Notes: generated by a model not told the origin, from the sequence alone. 64,000 nt of DNA from Halomonas litopenaei (GCF_017303055.1 NZ_JAEKJT010000005.1:124001-188000); one strand, 5' to 3'; numbered from the stretch's first letter, positions 45,268-56,276 are shown. Program-made: numbers and translations.

Positions 45268-45282
45268 GGTGGCCCAGCCACC
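45268..45282 (-). terminator. Small hairpin after the FAD reductase gene
   Basis: GGTGGC-CCA-GCCACC lies 11 bases beyond the stop codon. The stem is short and has no U run; a weak terminator at most. Confidence 0.35.
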
Positions 45283-45292
45283 ATCAACGAAC

Positions 45293-46465
45293 CTAGCCTA
45301 GCAACGGCGGTGCCGCCCGCGCCAGTTCGACTTTCCGACGAACGCATTTTCCCGTCAACGCAAACCCCTTGAGCTGCCCCTGTTCGTCCTCGGCAAGGGC
45401 GCTGATGTCATCGCCATCGGCCTCGATCCGCCATTGCACTCGCTCACTTGCCGGCGGCAACGCCACCACCGGCAGCAGCGGTGTCTTGACCAGCACGGGC
45501 CATGGGCCGTAGCTCACCGGGGTCGGGCTGCCGCACAGGGTAGCGGCCAGGGCCTTGGCCGATGCCTGCAACGGCTGCACATACATCGCGTTGACGCCGT
45601 CCACCGAGGCCACGTCTCCCAGTGCGTGTATACGCGGATAGGACGTCGATAGATAGCGATCCACCTGGATGCCGTCGGGGCCGGTACGGATGCCCGCCGC
45701 TTCGGCCAACTGGCTGCGGGGCCTGAGCCCCGTAGCGACCAGCACGAGATCAGCGCTCAGCGTCTGGCCGTCATCGAGCCGAAGGACGATCTCCTGTTCA
45801 TCGCCCGCAGCCTGACGCGCTAAGCTGTCGACCAGGCGCCCGCTTCTGATCTCGATGCCAGCGTCACGAAACGCATTGCCCAGCGCCTGGCCCGGCTGCT
45901 GGGGCAGCAGCCTCGGCAGCAAGGTTTGCTCCGGGCCTACCATGATGACCTGGTGTCCGCCCGCCTGGAGGTCGTTGGCGAACTCGCAGCCCACCAGGCC
46001 CAACCCGATCACCGCCACTCGCGCCGGACGCTCCAGGCCGTCAAGAATGGCCGAGAAGCGGCGGTAGTCATCGAGATCATTGATCGAGAACACGCGGCCG
46101 CTGAGCTCCGCCGGAATGGCGAAGGGAGCGACAGGGCTGGCACCGGTAGCCAGCACCAGGTCCGACCAGGGCAGCCGTTCCTGGCCAATCCACAGGCACG
46201 AGGACGCTGTGTCGATGCGGTCTACCCAGGTATGGGGGCGCACCACCACATTCAGCTGATCGGCCAGCTCCAGGGCCGAACGGGCCGCCAGCCGATCCGC
46301 CGCCAAGCCCTTGGCAAAGCCCGTGGATAACAAGGGTTTGGCGTAGTCATCGCCGCTATCGGCCGTGATCAGGGTGATCGGACGCCGGGCGTCCAGTGCG
46401 CGCACCTGGCGCACCAGGCCAATGCCTGCCATGCCAGTGCCGATGATGGTCAAGGGTGCTTGCAT
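45293..46465 (-). CDS. FAD/NAD-dependent oxidoreductase, rubredoxin-reductase-like
   Basis: Flavin-dependent pyridine-nucleotide reductase of 390 residues. The FAD motif IIGTGMAGIGLVRQVR is at 5-20, the NAD motif VAVIGLGLVGCEFANDL near 148-164, and the second FAD motif IHALGDVASVDG near 280. This arrangement and the DDYAKPLLSTGFAKG start match the AlkT/RubB group that reduces rubredoxin, but no rubredoxin gene is adjacent. The ATG at 46465 starts right before the FAD fold. Divergent from ubiC. Confidence 0.88.
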   Translation of the reverse strand: MQAPLTIIGTGMAGIGLVRQVRALDARRPITLITADSGDDYAKPLLSTGFAKGLAADRLAARSALELADQLNVVVRPHTWVDRIDTASSCLWIGQERLPWSDLVLATGASPVAPFAIPAELSGRVFSINDLDDYRRFSAILDGLERPARVAVIGLGLVGCEFANDLQAGGHQVIMVGPEQTLLPRLLPQQPGQALGNAFRDAGIEIRSGRLVDSLARQAAGDEQEIVLRLDDGQTLSADLVLVATGLRPRSQLAEAAGIRTGPDGIQVDRYLSTSYPRIHALGDVASVDGVNAMYVQPLQASAKALAATLCGSPTPVSYGPWPVLVKTPLLPVVALPPASERVQWRIEADGDDISALAEDEQGQLKGFALTGKCVRRKVELARAAPPLLG

Positions 46466-46620
46466 CACGTACTTCGACTCTGCCGACGACCGCCCTGCGG
46501 TCATTCAAGAAACCGGAGTGCCCAGCGGGGGCTCCAGCGAGTGACTCCTGTGCACCATGGTACACTATGCGCCCATCTACCGGAGCACGACGTCCGGTGC
46601 AGCAAGGACCTCAAGGCCCC

Positions 46621-47205
46621 ATGTCACAGCATCCTCATGTCACCCCGTCCCGTTGCCATGTCGAGCCCGAGTGCCCGCGATCGACTCCCGAGTGGCGCGA
46701 CATCCCCGCATCGTCGCATGCCATCTCTGAGCGCTGGCTGGAGTGGCTGGCTTCCCGCGACTCACTGACGGAGAGACTGATGGCGGCCGCTGGCGAGGGA
46801 CGCTTTCACGTGCGTCTGCTCGACCAGTACCTGGGGCAGCCATGGCCGGACGAGGCCGAGGCATTGGGACTGGCGGCCGGCCAGCAGGCCTGGCTGCGCG
46901 AGGTCGCGCTGTGCGTCGACGAGGTCCCTTGGGTGGTGGCACGCTCAGTGGCACCACGGGTGAGCGATCAACAGGCGCCCTTTGCCGGCCTTGGCGAAAA
47001 CTCGCTGGGCAGTTGGCTGTTTCAGCAGCCGGATCTTCGCCGCAGTCCGATCGAGATCAGCCGGATATCTCGTCCTATCCACGGATACCGCGGTATCTGG
47101 CAACGGCGCTCTCTGTTTTGCCACGGGGGCTGGGTGATGCTGGTGCAAGAGAGCTTTCTGCCCGCCATGGCCGAGGCGCTGTCACTCGACCCGTCTCCAG
47201 GCTAG
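46621..47205 (+). CDS. ubiC: Chorismate lyase (ubiquinone biosynthesis)
   Basis: Cytosolic enzyme releasing pyruvate from chorismate to give 4-hydroxybenzoate, 194 residues. Conserved features are VALCVDEVPWVVARSVAP (active-site arginine), GSWLFQQPDLRRSPIEISR and the C-terminal RRSLFCHGGWVMLVQESFLP with its catalytic glutamate. An N-terminal tail of about 30 residues is variable. It precedes ubiA, which uses its product. Confidence 0.93.
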   Translation: MSQHPHVTPSRCHVEPECPRSTPEWRDIPASSHAISERWLEWLASRDSLTERLMAAAGEGRFHVRLLDQYLGQPWPDEAEALGLAAGQQAWLREVALCVDEVPWVVARSVAPRVSDQQAPFAGLGENSLGSWLFQQPDLRRSPIEISRISRPIHGYRGIWQRRSLFCHGGWVMLVQESFLPAMAEALSLDPSPG

Positions 47206-47439
47206 ACAGCGACCGCGCTGTACTGGTCACGCCCGTCTCCCCGCGCTAGGCTTGGTCCGTCATGTCGACAAGCGCTGACCAGACCTGGCAGCAAATGGTC
47301 GCTCCCGGCGACACCCATGGATGAACTGTCTCGTCTTGTTTCGACGCTCAACGCCACACCAGCGGATGCGGACACGGCTGAAGCGTGCCCGCCACGATGC
47401 CTGTGACAGCGACTTTCCACTAGCCCTCGAGAGACCACG

Positions 47440-48333
47440 ATGGACCGCTCCCTGCTGCGTCCCCCCGGACGCCTCGCCCGAATTCCCGACTTCCTGGCGC
47501 TGATGCGTCTGGATCGCCCCATCGGCACCTGGCTGTTGATGTGGCCAACACTGTGGGCGCTGTGGGTAGCGGCGGACGGCATTCCCGCCCGCGACACCCT
47601 GCTGATCTTTGTCGCTGGCGTCTACCTGATGCGAGCAGCAGGCTGTGTCGTCAACGACTATGCAGACCGCCATTTCGACGGTCACGTCAAACGTACCAAA
47701 CACCGCCCTCTGGCGACTGGGCGTATCAGCGAGCAGGAAGCCAAGGTCCTGTTCGTCGGTCTGCTGACAGCGGCCTTCGTGCTGGTCTGGCTGACCAACG
47801 GCTTTACCGTATGGCTGTCGCTGATCGGCGCCGTGCTGGCCGCCAGCTATCCCTTCATGAAGCGCTACACCCACTTTCCCCAGGTGGTGCTGGGGGCCGC
47901 CTTTTCCTGGGCGATTCCCATGGCATTCGGTGCCGTGCTGGGCGAGGTACCCACGGTCGGCTGGATCCTGTTCACCGCCAATGTACTGTGGACGGTGGCC
48001 TATGACACCGAATACGCCATGGTGGACCGTGACGATGATCTCAAGATCGGCATCAAGTCGACCGCAGTGCTGTTTGGTCGCTGGGACACTCGCATCATCG
48101 CGCTGCTGCAGCTGGCAACGCTGGGCCTGCTGGCCTGGGCGGGCGTTCTGCTGAATATCGGCGGTTTCTATTGGCTGGGATGGCTGGCCATGGCGGCTAC
48201 CTTTATCCACCAGCAGAGACTCATCAAGGAGCGTGATCGCGATCGCTGCTTCCAGGCCTTTCTCAACAATCACTGGTCGGGCCTGCTGCTGTTTGCCGGC
48301 CTGGCGCTGAGTCTCTATCCCGACCTGGGATGA
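47440..48333 (+). CDS. ubiA: 4-hydroxybenzoate polyprenyltransferase
   Basis: Membrane prenyltransferase attaching the polyprenyl chain to 4-hydroxybenzoate, 297 residues with about eight helices. Both Mg-diphosphate aspartate motifs are visible: NDYADRHFD at 72-80 and [12 protein letters not shown] near 189-200. It lies 234 bases after ubiC; no other ORF is convincing in that spacer. Confidence 0.96.
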   Translation: MDRSLLRPPGRLARIPDFLALMRLDRPIGTWLLMWPTLWALWVAADGIPARDTLLIFVAGVYLMRAAGCVVNDYADRHFDGHVKRTKHRPLATGRISEQEAKVLFVGLLTAAFVLVWLTNGFTVWLSLIGAVLAASYPFMKRYTHFPQVVLGAAFSWAIPMAFGAVLGEVPTVGWILFTANVLWTVAYDTEYAMVDRDDDLKIGIKSTAVLFGRWDTRIIALLQLATLGLLAWAGVLLNIGGFYWLGWLAMAATFIHQQRLIKERDRDRCFQAFLNNHWSGLLLFAGLALSLYPDLG

Positions 48334-48370
48334 CCCTGTCGAGCTGTCGAGGGCTCGACAGCTCGGCCAA

Positions 48371-48410
48371 TGTCATCTAAATGTCACATTGACGTGGTGT
48401 CATCTGTCAC
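48371..48410 (+). promoter_or_regulatory. PHO box upstream of phoB
   Basis: TGTCATC-TAAA-TGTCACA (48371-48388) has two 7-base repeats at the 11-base period expected for PhoB. Two more half-sites, TGTCAT and TGTCAC, lie at 48398-48410. They are 35-75 bases before the phoB start, consistent with autoactivation of phoBR. Confidence 0.82.
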
Positions 48411-48444
48411 CGTTGATAGGAAGACCCTGAACAAGAGGCCCGGG

Positions 48445-49134
48445 ATGACAGCCAAGACCGTATTGATCGTCGACGACGAAGCGCCCATCCGCGAAATGAT
48501 CGCGGTGGCTCTGGAAATGGCCGACTACCGGGTCCTCGAGGCCGACAATGCCCAGGCGGCTCACGCGATTATCGTGGACGATCAGCCAGACCTGCTGCTG
48601 CTGGACTGGATGATGCCCGGAACCAGTGGCATCGAGCTGGCACGCCGCCTCAAGCGGGAAGAAACCACCGCCGAGCTGCCGATCATCCTGCTCACCGCCA
48701 AGGGTGAGGAGGACAACAAGATTCAGGGGCTTGAAGCAGGTGCAGACGACTACATCACCAAGCCGTTCTCTCCCCGGGAACTGGTCGCCCGTCTAAAAGC
48801 GGTGCTGCGTCGTGCCACTCCCCGCGGCGTTGAAGACCCGGTGGAAGTCGACGGGCTCAAGCTCGATCCTGTCAGCCACCGCGTCAGCGTCGACGGCAAG
48901 TCGCTCGACATGGGGCCCACCGAATACCGCCTGCTGCAGTTTTTCATGACCCACCAGGAACGCGCCTACACCCGCGGCCAGTTGCTTGATCAGGTCTGGG
49001 GTGGCAACGTCTACGTCGAGGAACGCACCGTCGACGTGCACATTCGCCGCCTGCGAAAGGCCCTTGGCGAGCCACATCAGCAGCTGATCCAGACCGTGCG
49101 CGGCACCGGCTACCGTTTTTCGGCCAAGATGTGA
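48445..49134 (+). CDS. phoB: Phosphate-regulon response regulator PhoB
   Basis: OmpR-type response regulator of 229 residues. The receiver domain has the acidic pair Asp10/Asp11 and the phosphorylated Asp54 in LLLDWMMPG; the winged-helix effector (about 130-228) ends [12 protein letters not shown]. The ATG at 48445 is chosen since the upstream extension is the PHO box itself. phoR follows after 89 bases. Confidence 0.96.
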   Translation: MTAKTVLIVDDEAPIREMIAVALEMADYRVLEADNAQAAHAIIVDDQPDLLLLDWMMPGTSGIELARRLKREETTAELPIILLTAKGEEDNKIQGLEAGADDYITKPFSPRELVARLKAVLRRATPRGVEDPVEVDGLKLDPVSHRVSVDGKSLDMGPTEYRLLQFFMTHQERAYTRGQLLDQVWGGNVYVEERTVDVHIRRLRKALGEPHQQLIQTVRGTGYRFSAKM

Positions 49135-49223
49135 CGTCTTGCCTCCCTTCCACGCAAGCTTGATAGCGCCTGTACGGCTGGCGGCAGACAGGAGGACATA
49201 GGTGAACGGAGCCAGGAGCTGAC

Positions 49224-50537
49224 GTGGGTCGACTGTGGAGACGAGAAGTCTGGCGCTTGACCCTGCTGGTCGGCATCGGCGCCCTGCTGGGCTGGCCCTT
49301 TTCCTTGACGAGTGTCGGCGTCGGAGCGGGCCTGACGCTTGGTCTCGCCTATCATCTGCGCAACCTGCACGCCATGCACGACTGGCTGACCCATCGTCCC
49401 CAGCAGGAACCTCCTACCGCCAGCGGTCTGTGGGGCGAGCTGTTTGATCGACTCTATCGCTACCAGAAGGGCCAGCGCATTACCCAACGACGCCTGCGCT
49501 CAACGCTTCAGCGTATCCAGGAGTCCTCTGAAGCGATGCGCGACAGTGTGGTCATGCTGGATCGCCATGGCGATCTCGAATGGTGGAACAGCTCTGCCGA
49601 GCGCATGCTAGGCCTGAAGCCGGCGCTGGACCGTGGTCAACATATCACCAACCTGCTGCGTGATCCGCGCTTCGTCGGCTATTTCAACGAGCGGGACTAT
49701 CGTGAGCCGCTGAGCCTGCCATCGCCCATCGACGAGAACATGATCCTGCAGTTCCAGATCACCCTGTACGGTGACGATGAACGCCTGGTCATGGCGCGCG
49801 ACATCACACGCCTGCACCGCCTGGAACAGATGCGCCGAGACTTTGTGGCCAACGTCTCCCATGAGCTGCGCACGCCACTGACGGTACTGACCGGCTATCT
49901 CGAGACCTACGGCGACATGGCCGACATGCTGCCCGAACGGCTCGGCAAGGGGGTGGCGCAGATGCAGAACCAGACCCGTCGGATGCAGAACCTGGTCAAT
50001 GATCTGCTGCTGCTGTCGCGACTGGAAAACGATCAGGGCGGCGATGACCACACGCGGCTCGACCCCACCACTCTGTTGCAGACCGTCAAGCGAGATGCAC
50101 AGGCGCTGTCTGGTGGGCGCCAGCAGATCGAGGTGTCCATCGACGATCCGCGTGGGCTCAAGGGCAGTGAGAAGGAAATTCACAGTGCCATTTCCAACCT
50201 GGCCTTCAATGCCGTGCGCTATGCCGGCGATGGCGCACGTATCCAGCTACGCTGGCGGGCCTACGGTGATGGCGCCTGTCTTGAGGTGGAGGACGACGGC
50301 GACGGCATCGACCCGATGCACCTTCCGCGCCTCACCGAGCGCTTCTATCGGGTAGACAAGGGACGCAGCACGGCGACCGGTGGCACCGGACTAGGCCTCG
50401 CCATCGTCAAGCACGTGCTGCTGCGCCACGATGCGCGCCTCGACATCGACTCACATCCGGGTGAAGGCGCCACCTTCCGCTGTATCTTCCCCTCGAGCCG
50501 AGTGCAGGAAAACCGCCAGACGGCCGCCTCGCCCTGA
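49224..50537 (+). CDS. phoR: Phosphate-regulon sensor histidine kinase PhoR
   Basis: Membrane-bound kinase of 437 residues that phosphorylates PhoB under phosphate limitation. Two N-terminal hydrophobic segments (about 11-44) are followed by a PAS domain (about 100-195), the phospho-acceptor His213 in NVSHELRTPLT, and the ATPase boxes (NAVRYAGDG, EDDGDGIDP, GGTGLGLAIVKH). The GTG start follows an AGGAG site. The short membrane anchor without a large periplasmic domain is normal for PhoR, which senses through PstSCAB-PhoU. Confidence 0.96.
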   Translation: MGRLWRREVWRLTLLVGIGALLGWPFSLTSVGVGAGLTLGLAYHLRNLHAMHDWLTHRPQQEPPTASGLWGELFDRLYRYQKGQRITQRRLRSTLQRIQESSEAMRDSVVMLDRHGDLEWWNSSAERMLGLKPALDRGQHITNLLRDPRFVGYFNERDYREPLSLPSPIDENMILQFQITLYGDDERLVMARDITRLHRLEQMRRDFVANVSHELRTPLTVLTGYLETYGDMADMLPERLGKGVAQMQNQTRRMQNLVNDLLLLSRLENDQGGDDHTRLDPTTLLQTVKRDAQALSGGRQQIEVSIDDPRGLKGSEKEIHSAISNLAFNAVRYAGDGARIQLRWRAYGDGACLEVEDDGDGIDPMHLPRLTERFYRVDKGRSTATGGTGLGLAIVKHVLLRHDARLDIDSHPGEGATFRCIFPSSRVQENRQTAASP

Positions 50538-50595
50538 CCCCGACCCAGGGACACACCAGCCCCGCTTCAAGCCAGGCTGGCATCACTGTGTCTTT

Positions 50596-50931
50596 TCAGC
50601 TCCTGGGACCCAGCAAGATAACCGCAGCGCCCGCCAGGCAAAGCGCCGCCCCCATCATGTCCCAGCGATCGGGGGGGCGCTGCTCCACCCACCACATCCA
50701 GCCCAACGATGCCGCGATATACACGCCGCCGTACGCGGCAAAGGCGCGTCCAGCATAGTCAGCGTCTACCTGGCTGAGCAGCCAGGCAAACAGCGCCAGG
50801 CTGAACAGACCGGGCAACAGCCACCAGGCCGCACCATCCGCCCTCCACCAGCGCCATACCGCGAAGCAGCCGGCGATCTCGGCCACCGCCGCCAACAGGT
50901 AGATGGCCAGCCCAGGCAACCCTGTCAACAT
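50596..50931 (-). CDS. ynfA: YnfA/UPF0060-family membrane protein
   Basis: Small inner-membrane protein of 111 residues with four helices and the typical family start [20 protein letters not shown], then [25 protein letters not shown]. Related to small multidrug-resistance transporters, but no function is settled. Convergent with phoR, with only 58 bases between them; cysZ lies upstream on the same strand. Confidence 0.92.
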   Translation of the reverse strand: MLTGLPGLAIYLLAAVAEIAGCFAVWRWWRADGAAWWLLPGLFSLALFAWLLSQVDADYAGRAFAAYGGVYIAASLGWMWWVEQRPPDRWDMMGAALCLAGAAVILLGPRS

Positions 50932-50968
50932 CGGCAGCGCCTTGCACCGGCCAGGTGACAGGTCGCCA

Positions 50969-51697
50969 TCAGCGACGCACCACCGGCAGTTGGCGATAGT
51001 GCTGATCCCACATCAGCACAGCCCCGGCCACTGCGCCGGGAATCAGAAACAGATTGGCCAGTGGTATCCAGGTGATCAGCGTCACCAGGCCGCCAAAGCT
51101 GATACTCGGCCACCAGCGCGCCGACAGTCGCTTGCGCATATCGGGAAAACTGACCTTGTTATTGTCCATCGGATAGTCGAGATAGGTAATCGCCATGGTC
51201 CAGGCGCTGAAGGCCGCCCAGAGCAGCGGTGCCACCAGATTCACCACGGGTATCCAGCTGAGGATGAACAGGCCGATCATGCGCGGCAGAATATACGCCA
51301 GCTTGAGCAGTTCACGCCCGAGTGCATCAACACCGGTCTTGAGCCAACCGCGGTCGTCGCTGGGCTCCTGCCCCGTCAGCTCGACCTCGGCACGCGCTGC
51401 CAGAAAGCCGTAGAAGGGGGCTGCAATCAGGTGGGTCACCAGGGTGAACGAAAAGAACACGATCACGATCAGGCTGACCACGAACAGGGGCCATATCAGC
51501 CAGTCGAGCCACTCCAGCCAGCTTGGGACCATGGCCATCCAGCTGTCGAGCCAGCCACCAAACTCACCCAGCACATAGCTGAGCATGCCGGCATAGACCA
51601 GCAGATTGACCAGAATGGGAAGAAAGACGTAGCGGCGCAGTCCACGGCTATAGACCAGCCGCGTACCGCGACGAACCGCCTCAATAGCATTCAGCAT
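50969..51697 (-). CDS. cysZ: CysZ-type sulfate permease
   Basis: Inner-membrane sulfate importer for cysteine synthesis, 242 residues from the ATG at 51697, which has AAGGAT 8 bases upstream. Hydrophobic helices and the signature block [21 protein letters not shown] are clear, followed by [24 protein letters not shown] 12-residue extension from 51733 is possible but would run into the terminator hairpin. No cysK gene is adjacent. Confidence 0.92.
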   Translation of the reverse strand: MLNAIEAVRRGTRLVYSRGLRRYVFLPILVNLLVYAGMLSYVLGEFGGWLDSWMAMVPSWLEWLDWLIWPLFVVSLIVIVFFSFTLVTHLIAAPFYGFLAARAEVELTGQEPSDDRGWLKTGVDALGRELLKLAYILPRMIGLFILSWIPVVNLVAPLLWAAFSAWTMAITYLDYPMDNNKVSFPDMRKRLSARWWPSISFGGLVTLITWIPLANLFLIPGAVAGAVLMWDQHYRQLPVVRR

Positions 51698-51737
51698 GAC
51701 TTCTATCCTTGGCAATGACATCAACAAGGCCATAACG

Positions 51738-51827
51738 ACTGCGGGCCATCGTCTCGACGATGGCCCGCAGTTCAGGGTACCGGCAACGACCCTGACAGGG
51801 CCGGCCTATTGACGCCGCTTGCGGCGT
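51738..51827 (-). terminator. Terminator hairpins after the pst-phoU operon
   Basis: ACGCCGC-TT-GCGGCGT (51812-51827) lies 6 bases beyond the phoU stop. A second, 15-bp stem with a CTCG tetraloop lies at 51738-51771 (arms beginning ACTGCGGGCC). Together they should separate phoU from cysZ. Confidence 0.7.
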
Positions 51828-51832
51828 TCAGG

Positions 51833-52567
51833 TCAAGACGAGGCGTCGTCGTCCAGCAGATCCGGGTCAATCTTGTCCGGCGAGACGTGACGGATATCCA
51901 GGCCCTTGACCAGGTAAATGACGTACTCGGCCAGGTTGTTGGCGTGGTCACCCACGCGCTCTAGGGCTCGCAGAATCCACATGATGGCGAGCACTGGCGA
52001 GATAGACCGCGCATCTTCCATCATGAAGGTCATCAGCGATCGCATGGCGCTTTGATACTCGCTGTCGACGCGCTCGTCTTCCTGCACCACCTGCATCGCA
52101 AGCTCAGTATCGAAGCGGGCAAAAGAGGTCAGTGCATCGCGCATCATGTGGCGAACGTGCTCGCTGATATTGCGCACCTCGACGAACCCGCGAGTGCCAT
52201 TATTGCCGTCCACCAGTTCGATGGCGTTACGGGCGATCTTGCTGGCTTCATCACCGATACGCTCGAGATCGGATGCGGCGCGGATCACCGCCAGCACCAG
52301 GCGCAGGTCCGAGGCGGCCGGCTGGCGGCGGGCCAGCACGCGGGTGCACTCGTCATCAATCTTGATCTGCATATCGTTGACCGCGCGGTCATTGTCGACC
52401 ACCCGGGAGGCCAACGCCGAGTCGGAGTCGAGCAGTGCGCTGACAGCATCCTGCACCTGCTTCTCGACCAGGCCACCCATGGCCATCAGGTGGGTCTTGA
52501 GCTCTTCAAGCTCGTGATTGAACTGGCGCGAGATATGCTGACTGTGGGTATCGCTGGTGATATCCAT
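51833..52567 (-). CDS. phoU: Phosphate signalling protein PhoU
   Basis: Peripheral negative regulator linking the Pst transporter to PhoR, 244 residues, all helical with the two PhoU three-helix repeats. The metal-binding E/D clusters are visible in LERIGDEASKIARNA and its second copy LERVGDHANNLAEYV. It follows pstB after 32 bases, last in the operon. Confidence 0.96.
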   Translation of the reverse strand: MDITSDTHSQHISRQFNHELEELKTHLMAMGGLVEKQVQDAVSALLDSDSALASRVVDNDRAVNDMQIKIDDECTRVLARRQPAASDLRLVLAVIRAASDLERIGDEASKIARNAIELVDGNNGTRGFVEVRNISEHVRHMMRDALTSFARFDTELAMQVVQEDERVDSEYQSAMRSLMTFMMEDARSISPVLAIMWILRALERVGDHANNLAEYVIYLVKGLDIRHVSPDKIDPDLLDDDASS

Positions 52568-52599
52568 GGAGGTCTCCTGAAGGGAGGTGCAGGGGGCGA

Positions 52600-53445
52600 T
52601 CAGCCCACCATACGTCCGGTGATGTAGTTTTCGGTGCGCCTCAGGCGCGGGTGCGTGAACAGGGTGTCGGTCGGTCCGTACTCCACCAGCTCACCGTTAT
52701 GCAGGAACGCCGTATAGTCGGACACGCGTGCCGCCTGCTGCATGTTATGAGTGACCAGTACCAGGGTCAGATGTGGCTTCAGCGTGCGAATCAATTCCTC
52801 GATCTTGAGCGTCGAGATCGGGTCGAGAGCGGAGGCGGGTTCATCCAGCAGCAGCACCTCGGGCTCTACCGCCAGGGTCCGCGCAATCACCAGTCGCTGC
52901 TGTTGACCACCTGACAGTGACCAGGCTGACGCACGCAGGCGCCCCTTTACTTCTTCCCACAGTGCGGCTGACTTCAGCGCCCACTCGACCACATCATCGA
53001 TGCGCCGCTTGCTGAGTCCCCCCTGCAGTCGCAAACCAAAGGCGACATTGTCGTAGATCGACATGGGAAAAGGATTGGGTGCCTGAAAGACCATGCCTAC
53101 CCGTCGCCTCAACTCCGACACGGCCACTCGCGAATCATGGATGTCGTGCCCATCGAGATAGATACTGCCGCGCCGGCTGACGTCCTCGTTGAGGTCATGC
53201 AGCCGGTTAAGTGCCCGCAGCAACGTCGACTTGCCGCAGCCCGACGGCCCGATGAAGGCCGTCACTCGGTGCCGCGGGATGCGCAGCGTCAGATCCTTCA
53301 ATGCGGGCTTGCCCGCATAGGCCAGACTTAGCCCCTGGATATCCAGGCACGTATCGGCTTCCGAAAACGCCATGACCGCCCCGCGCCGACTTCCCAGGGA
53401 GGCCTGGCTGAGCTGGCGTTGGGGCAGCCTTCCATCGATGGACAT
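52600..53445 (-). CDS. pstB: Phosphate ABC transporter ATPase PstB
   Basis: ATPase of the high-affinity phosphate importer, 281 residues. Walker [10 protein letters not shown], the PstB-specific Q-loop [15 protein letters not shown], signature LSGGQQQRL and Walker [14 protein letters not shown] are intact. The ATG at 53445 follows GGGAGAG by 5 bases; an upstream ATG at 53463 would overlap the pstA stop by 4 bases and is also possible. About 25 residues precede the conserved domain. Confidence 0.95.
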   Translation of the reverse strand: MSIDGRLPQRQLSQASLGSRRGAVMAFSEADTCLDIQGLSLAYAGKPALKDLTLRIPRHRVTAFIGPSGCGKSTLLRALNRLHDLNEDVSRRGSIYLDGHDIHDSRVAVSELRRRVGMVFQAPNPFPMSIYDNVAFGLRLQGGLSKRRIDDVVEWALKSAALWEEVKGRLRASAWSLSGGQQQRLVIARTLAVEPEVLLLDEPASALDPISTLKIEELIRTLKPHLTLVLVTHNMQQAARVSDYTAFLHNGELVEYGPTDTLFTHPRLRRTENYITGRMVG

Positions 53446-53459
53446 TGACTCTCCCTGCA

Positions 53460-55040
53460 TCATCGACGCACCGGCGCACCATGACGCTTGCGCAGATAAT
53501 GCCGCATGAATATTGCAGTCAGGTTAAGCACCAAAATAACCACTACCAACAACAGAGCCGTGGCATAGACCAGCGGCATGGCGGCCTGAACATCGCTGGA
53601 ATGAAAGGCGGCATCGTAGATGTGATAGCCAAGGTGCATGAACTTTCTTTCAAGGTGGAGGAAAGGAAACTCACCGTCCACTGGAACCTGTGGTGCAAGC
53701 TTTGCCACGCCGACCAACATCAGCGGCGCCACTTCTCCCGCGGCCCGGGCCACCGCCAGAATCAATCCTGTCAGCATGGCCGGCATGGCCATCGGCAGCA
53801 CCACCCGAGTCAAGGTCTCGAAGCGTGTTGCCCCCAGTGCCAGTGCCCCCTCGCGCTGGTGCAGGGGAATCCGTGACAGGCCCTCTTCAGTGGCCACGAT
53901 CACGACTGGCAGGGTCAACAGCGCCAGGGTCAACGATGCCCACAGCAATCCGCCGGTACCAAAGGTCGGCGATGGCAGAGATGAGTCGAAGAACCACCGA
54001 TCAATGCTGCCGCCGATACCATAGACGAAGACCCCGAGGCCAAACACGCCGTATACGATGGAGGGCACCCCGGCCAGATTGCGCACGCCAATCCTCACTA
54101 GCCGAGTCAAGCGGCCTTGATGGGCCACTTCATTGAGATAGACGGCAGCCAGCACACCGAAGGGCGTGACCAGCACCGACATCAGCAACACCATCAAGAT
54201 AGTGCCGAAGATCGCAGGCCACACGCCGCCGGCCGTGTTGGCATCCCGGGGCCCCTCGGACAGGAATTGCCACAGTTCTCCTCCCCAGTGGCCCAGTTTT
54301 TCGTACCAGGCCATGGCGTTGGGGCGCCAGGCATCCAGCACTTCCTCCAAGGGCTGCTCCTGACGCTGGCCCTGGCTGTTCTCAAGCACCAGCACCCCGC
54401 CCTGCTGCAACCGACGAAGCTCCTTCGCCCGCGCCTGCAACGCTTGCAGTTGCCGGTCATCCAGGCGGTGCTGTGTCTCGCTCGACGACGGCTCACGCTC
54501 CATGCGCCGGATCAACGGCAGTATGTCATCACGGGTCAACTGCTGTCGGGCCTGGCGCAGGGCATCAAGCTCCTTGAGCCGCTGCTCCATGGCCAGCCAC
54601 GCGGCCTCTCCCGTCAGCCGTTCACCCTCCAGCCTCACTGCCACCAGGCGACCGAAGAAGGTGCCCCAGTGACGTCGCTCAAGCACGACCAGGTCATCAG
54701 GCGTCTGGTCACTCGCCAGCCGCGGGACGCTCAACCAGCGCCAGATGCCACCGCCATCATCACGATTGGCTATCCAGTAGCGCCGCTCGACGCCTTCTCC
54801 ACCGGGCAGCGTGCGCTGCTCAAAAGGCACGCCTATGACCGTGTCGCCGTCATCAAGGATGACCTCGTGCAGGGTCGACGGCCAGAAGTTGGCCAGCCCC
54901 TTCACGCTGAGCAGAACAATCAAGGCGCCTAGCATCAATACCGACAGCGCTACCGAGGCCGCAGCCAACCACGCCCAGGGCCCCTCATGCGGACGTCTAA
55001 GCGTCTTGCTGCCGACCGCCGTATGGCCGGGAATCTTCAT
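53460..55040 (-). CDS. pstA: Phosphate ABC transporter permease PstA (long form)
   Basis: Membrane subunit of the phosphate importer, 526 residues, far longer than the about 296 of E. coli. A first helix (about 27-50) is followed by some 220 extra residues, mostly soluble and probably periplasmic (charged, with [13 protein letters not shown] and long Gln/Arg/Glu helices), then the classic permease domain (about 275-520) with its coupling loop [21 protein letters not shown]. Long PstA forms occur in pseudomonads and relatives. Its ATG overlaps the pstC stop by 4 bases. Confidence 0.93.
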   Translation of the reverse strand: MKIPGHTAVGSKTLRRPHEGPWAWLAAASVALSVLMLGALIVLLSVKGLANFWPSTLHEVILDDGDTVIGVPFEQRTLPGGEGVERRYWIANRDDGGGIWRWLSVPRLASDQTPDDLVVLERRHWGTFFGRLVAVRLEGERLTGEAAWLAMEQRLKELDALRQARQQLTRDDILPLIRRMEREPSSSETQHRLDDRQLQALQARAKELRRLQQGGVLVLENSQGQRQEQPLEEVLDAWRPNAMAWYEKLGHWGGELWQFLSEGPRDANTAGGVWPAIFGTILMVLLMSVLVTPFGVLAAVYLNEVAHQGRLTRLVRIGVRNLAGVPSIVYGVFGLGVFVYGIGGSIDRWFFDSSLPSPTFGTGGLLWASLTLALLTLPVVIVATEEGLSRIPLHQREGALALGATRFETLTRVVLPMAMPAMLTGLILAVARAAGEVAPLMLVGVAKLAPQVPVDGEFPFLHLERKFMHLGYHIYDAAFHSSDVQAAMPLVYATALLLVVVILVLNLTAIFMRHYLRKRHGAPVRR

Positions 55041-56245
55041 GTATCACCCCGCGAACGCCGGAAGCGCTGCCTGAGTCTTGCACGCACCAGCTCGGCCAGG
55101 GTGTTCATCAGAAAGGTAAACAGAAACAGCGCCAGGGCCGCCAATAGCAGCAAGCGGTAGTGGGTGCCGCCTGGTGCCGCTTCAGGCAGTTCAATCGCAA
55201 TGCTCGAGGCCAGCGACCTCAGGCCATCCAACGGCGTCGCCGTCATCAGGGCGCTGTTACCGCTGGCCATCAACACGATCATGGTTTCTCCCACCGCTCG
55301 ACCGGCCCCGATCATGATGGCGGAGAAGATCCCCGGGAGGGCAATCGGCAGCATGACGCGGGTCAGGGTCTGCCAGCGCGTGGCACCCATGGCCTGGGCG
55401 CCTTCCGCCAGGTTTCGCGGCACATCACTGAGCGCATCCTCGGCCAGCGCATAAATGCCGGGGATCACGGCAAACCCCATCGCCAGCCCCACGATCATGG
55501 CATTGCGGGCCTGAACATCGAGACCCCAGCGCTGCTCGACCCATTCGCGCAGGTCGCCAGCGAACCACCAGCTCTCCCACAGCGGGGCAAGCTGCACCGC
55601 GGCGAGTACCAGCAACAACAGGCAGGGCAATAACCACAAGGCGGCCGAATTCAGCGACAGGTACCGCTGCACGGGGACCGGTAGCCGACGATGGCCCAGC
55701 GCCAGCGTGATCATCGCGAGGGGCAGCAGCAGCACGACGGACACTGCCTCGGCCAGATGGCGTTCCACCCAGGGGCCCAGCACCAGCCCGGCAATGAAAC
55801 CCAGTACGACGCTGGGCATGGCTTCCATCAGCTCCAGGGTCGGCTTCATGCGCGCACGCAGTCCCGGCGTCATATACAGACTCGAGTGGGCCGCCGCGCC
55901 TAGTGCCAACGGTATGGCCACTATCAGCGCCCATATAGCGGCCTCAAGCGTCCCCCACAGCAACGGCGCCAGACTGGCCTGGGCAACCACCCCCTCTTCG
56001 AGGCGATGAGGCAGCCAGCGAAACTCAGCTTCGCCACTGGTGCCGGGGGCCGACCACAGCGCACTCAGAGACATTCCGTCTGCCCCGGGCCAGAACAGGG
56101 GCACCACCTCCACCAGCAGAAATACCGCGATGGCAATGACCGTCAACAGCACACCGATCCCCCCTGCCGTGATCAGCAGGGTGGCCAGTCGATCTCGCCG
56201 CTGGCGGGACCGATAGAGAGGATTGGTGGAGGTAGGATCAGACAT
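55037..56245 (-). CDS. pstC: Phosphate ABC transporter permease PstC
   Basis: Second membrane subunit, 402 residues, also longer than the E. coli protein (about 319). About eight helices are seen; the coupling loop is NLAEGAQAMGATRWQTLTRVMLPIALPG, with the PSVVLGFIAGLVLGPW block earlier. A large loop between helices (about 125-230) accounts for the extra length. A triple PHO box lies just upstream, so transcription of pstCAB-phoU can be raised independently of pstS. Confidence 0.93.
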   Translation of the reverse strand: MSDPTSTNPLYRSRQRRDRLATLLITAGGIGVLLTVIAIAVFLLVEVVPLFWPGADGMSLSALWSAPGTSGEAEFRWLPHRLEEGVVAQASLAPLLWGTLEAAIWALIVAIPLALGAAAHSSLYMTPGLRARMKPTLELMEAMPSVVLGFIAGLVLGPWVERHLAEAVSVVLLLPLAMITLALGHRRLPVPVQRYLSLNSAALWLLPCLLLLVLAAVQLAPLWESWWFAGDLREWVEQRWGLDVQARNAMIVGLAMGFAVIPGIYALAEDALSDVPRNLAEGAQAMGATRWQTLTRVMLPIALPGIFSAIMIGAGRAVGETMIVLMASGNSALMTATPLDGLRSLASSIAIELPEAAPGGTHYRLLLLAALALFLFTFLMNTLAELVRARLRQRFRRSRGDT

Positions 56246-56276
56246 CTAGGCCAGCCATTGTTGCATAGCGGAAGAT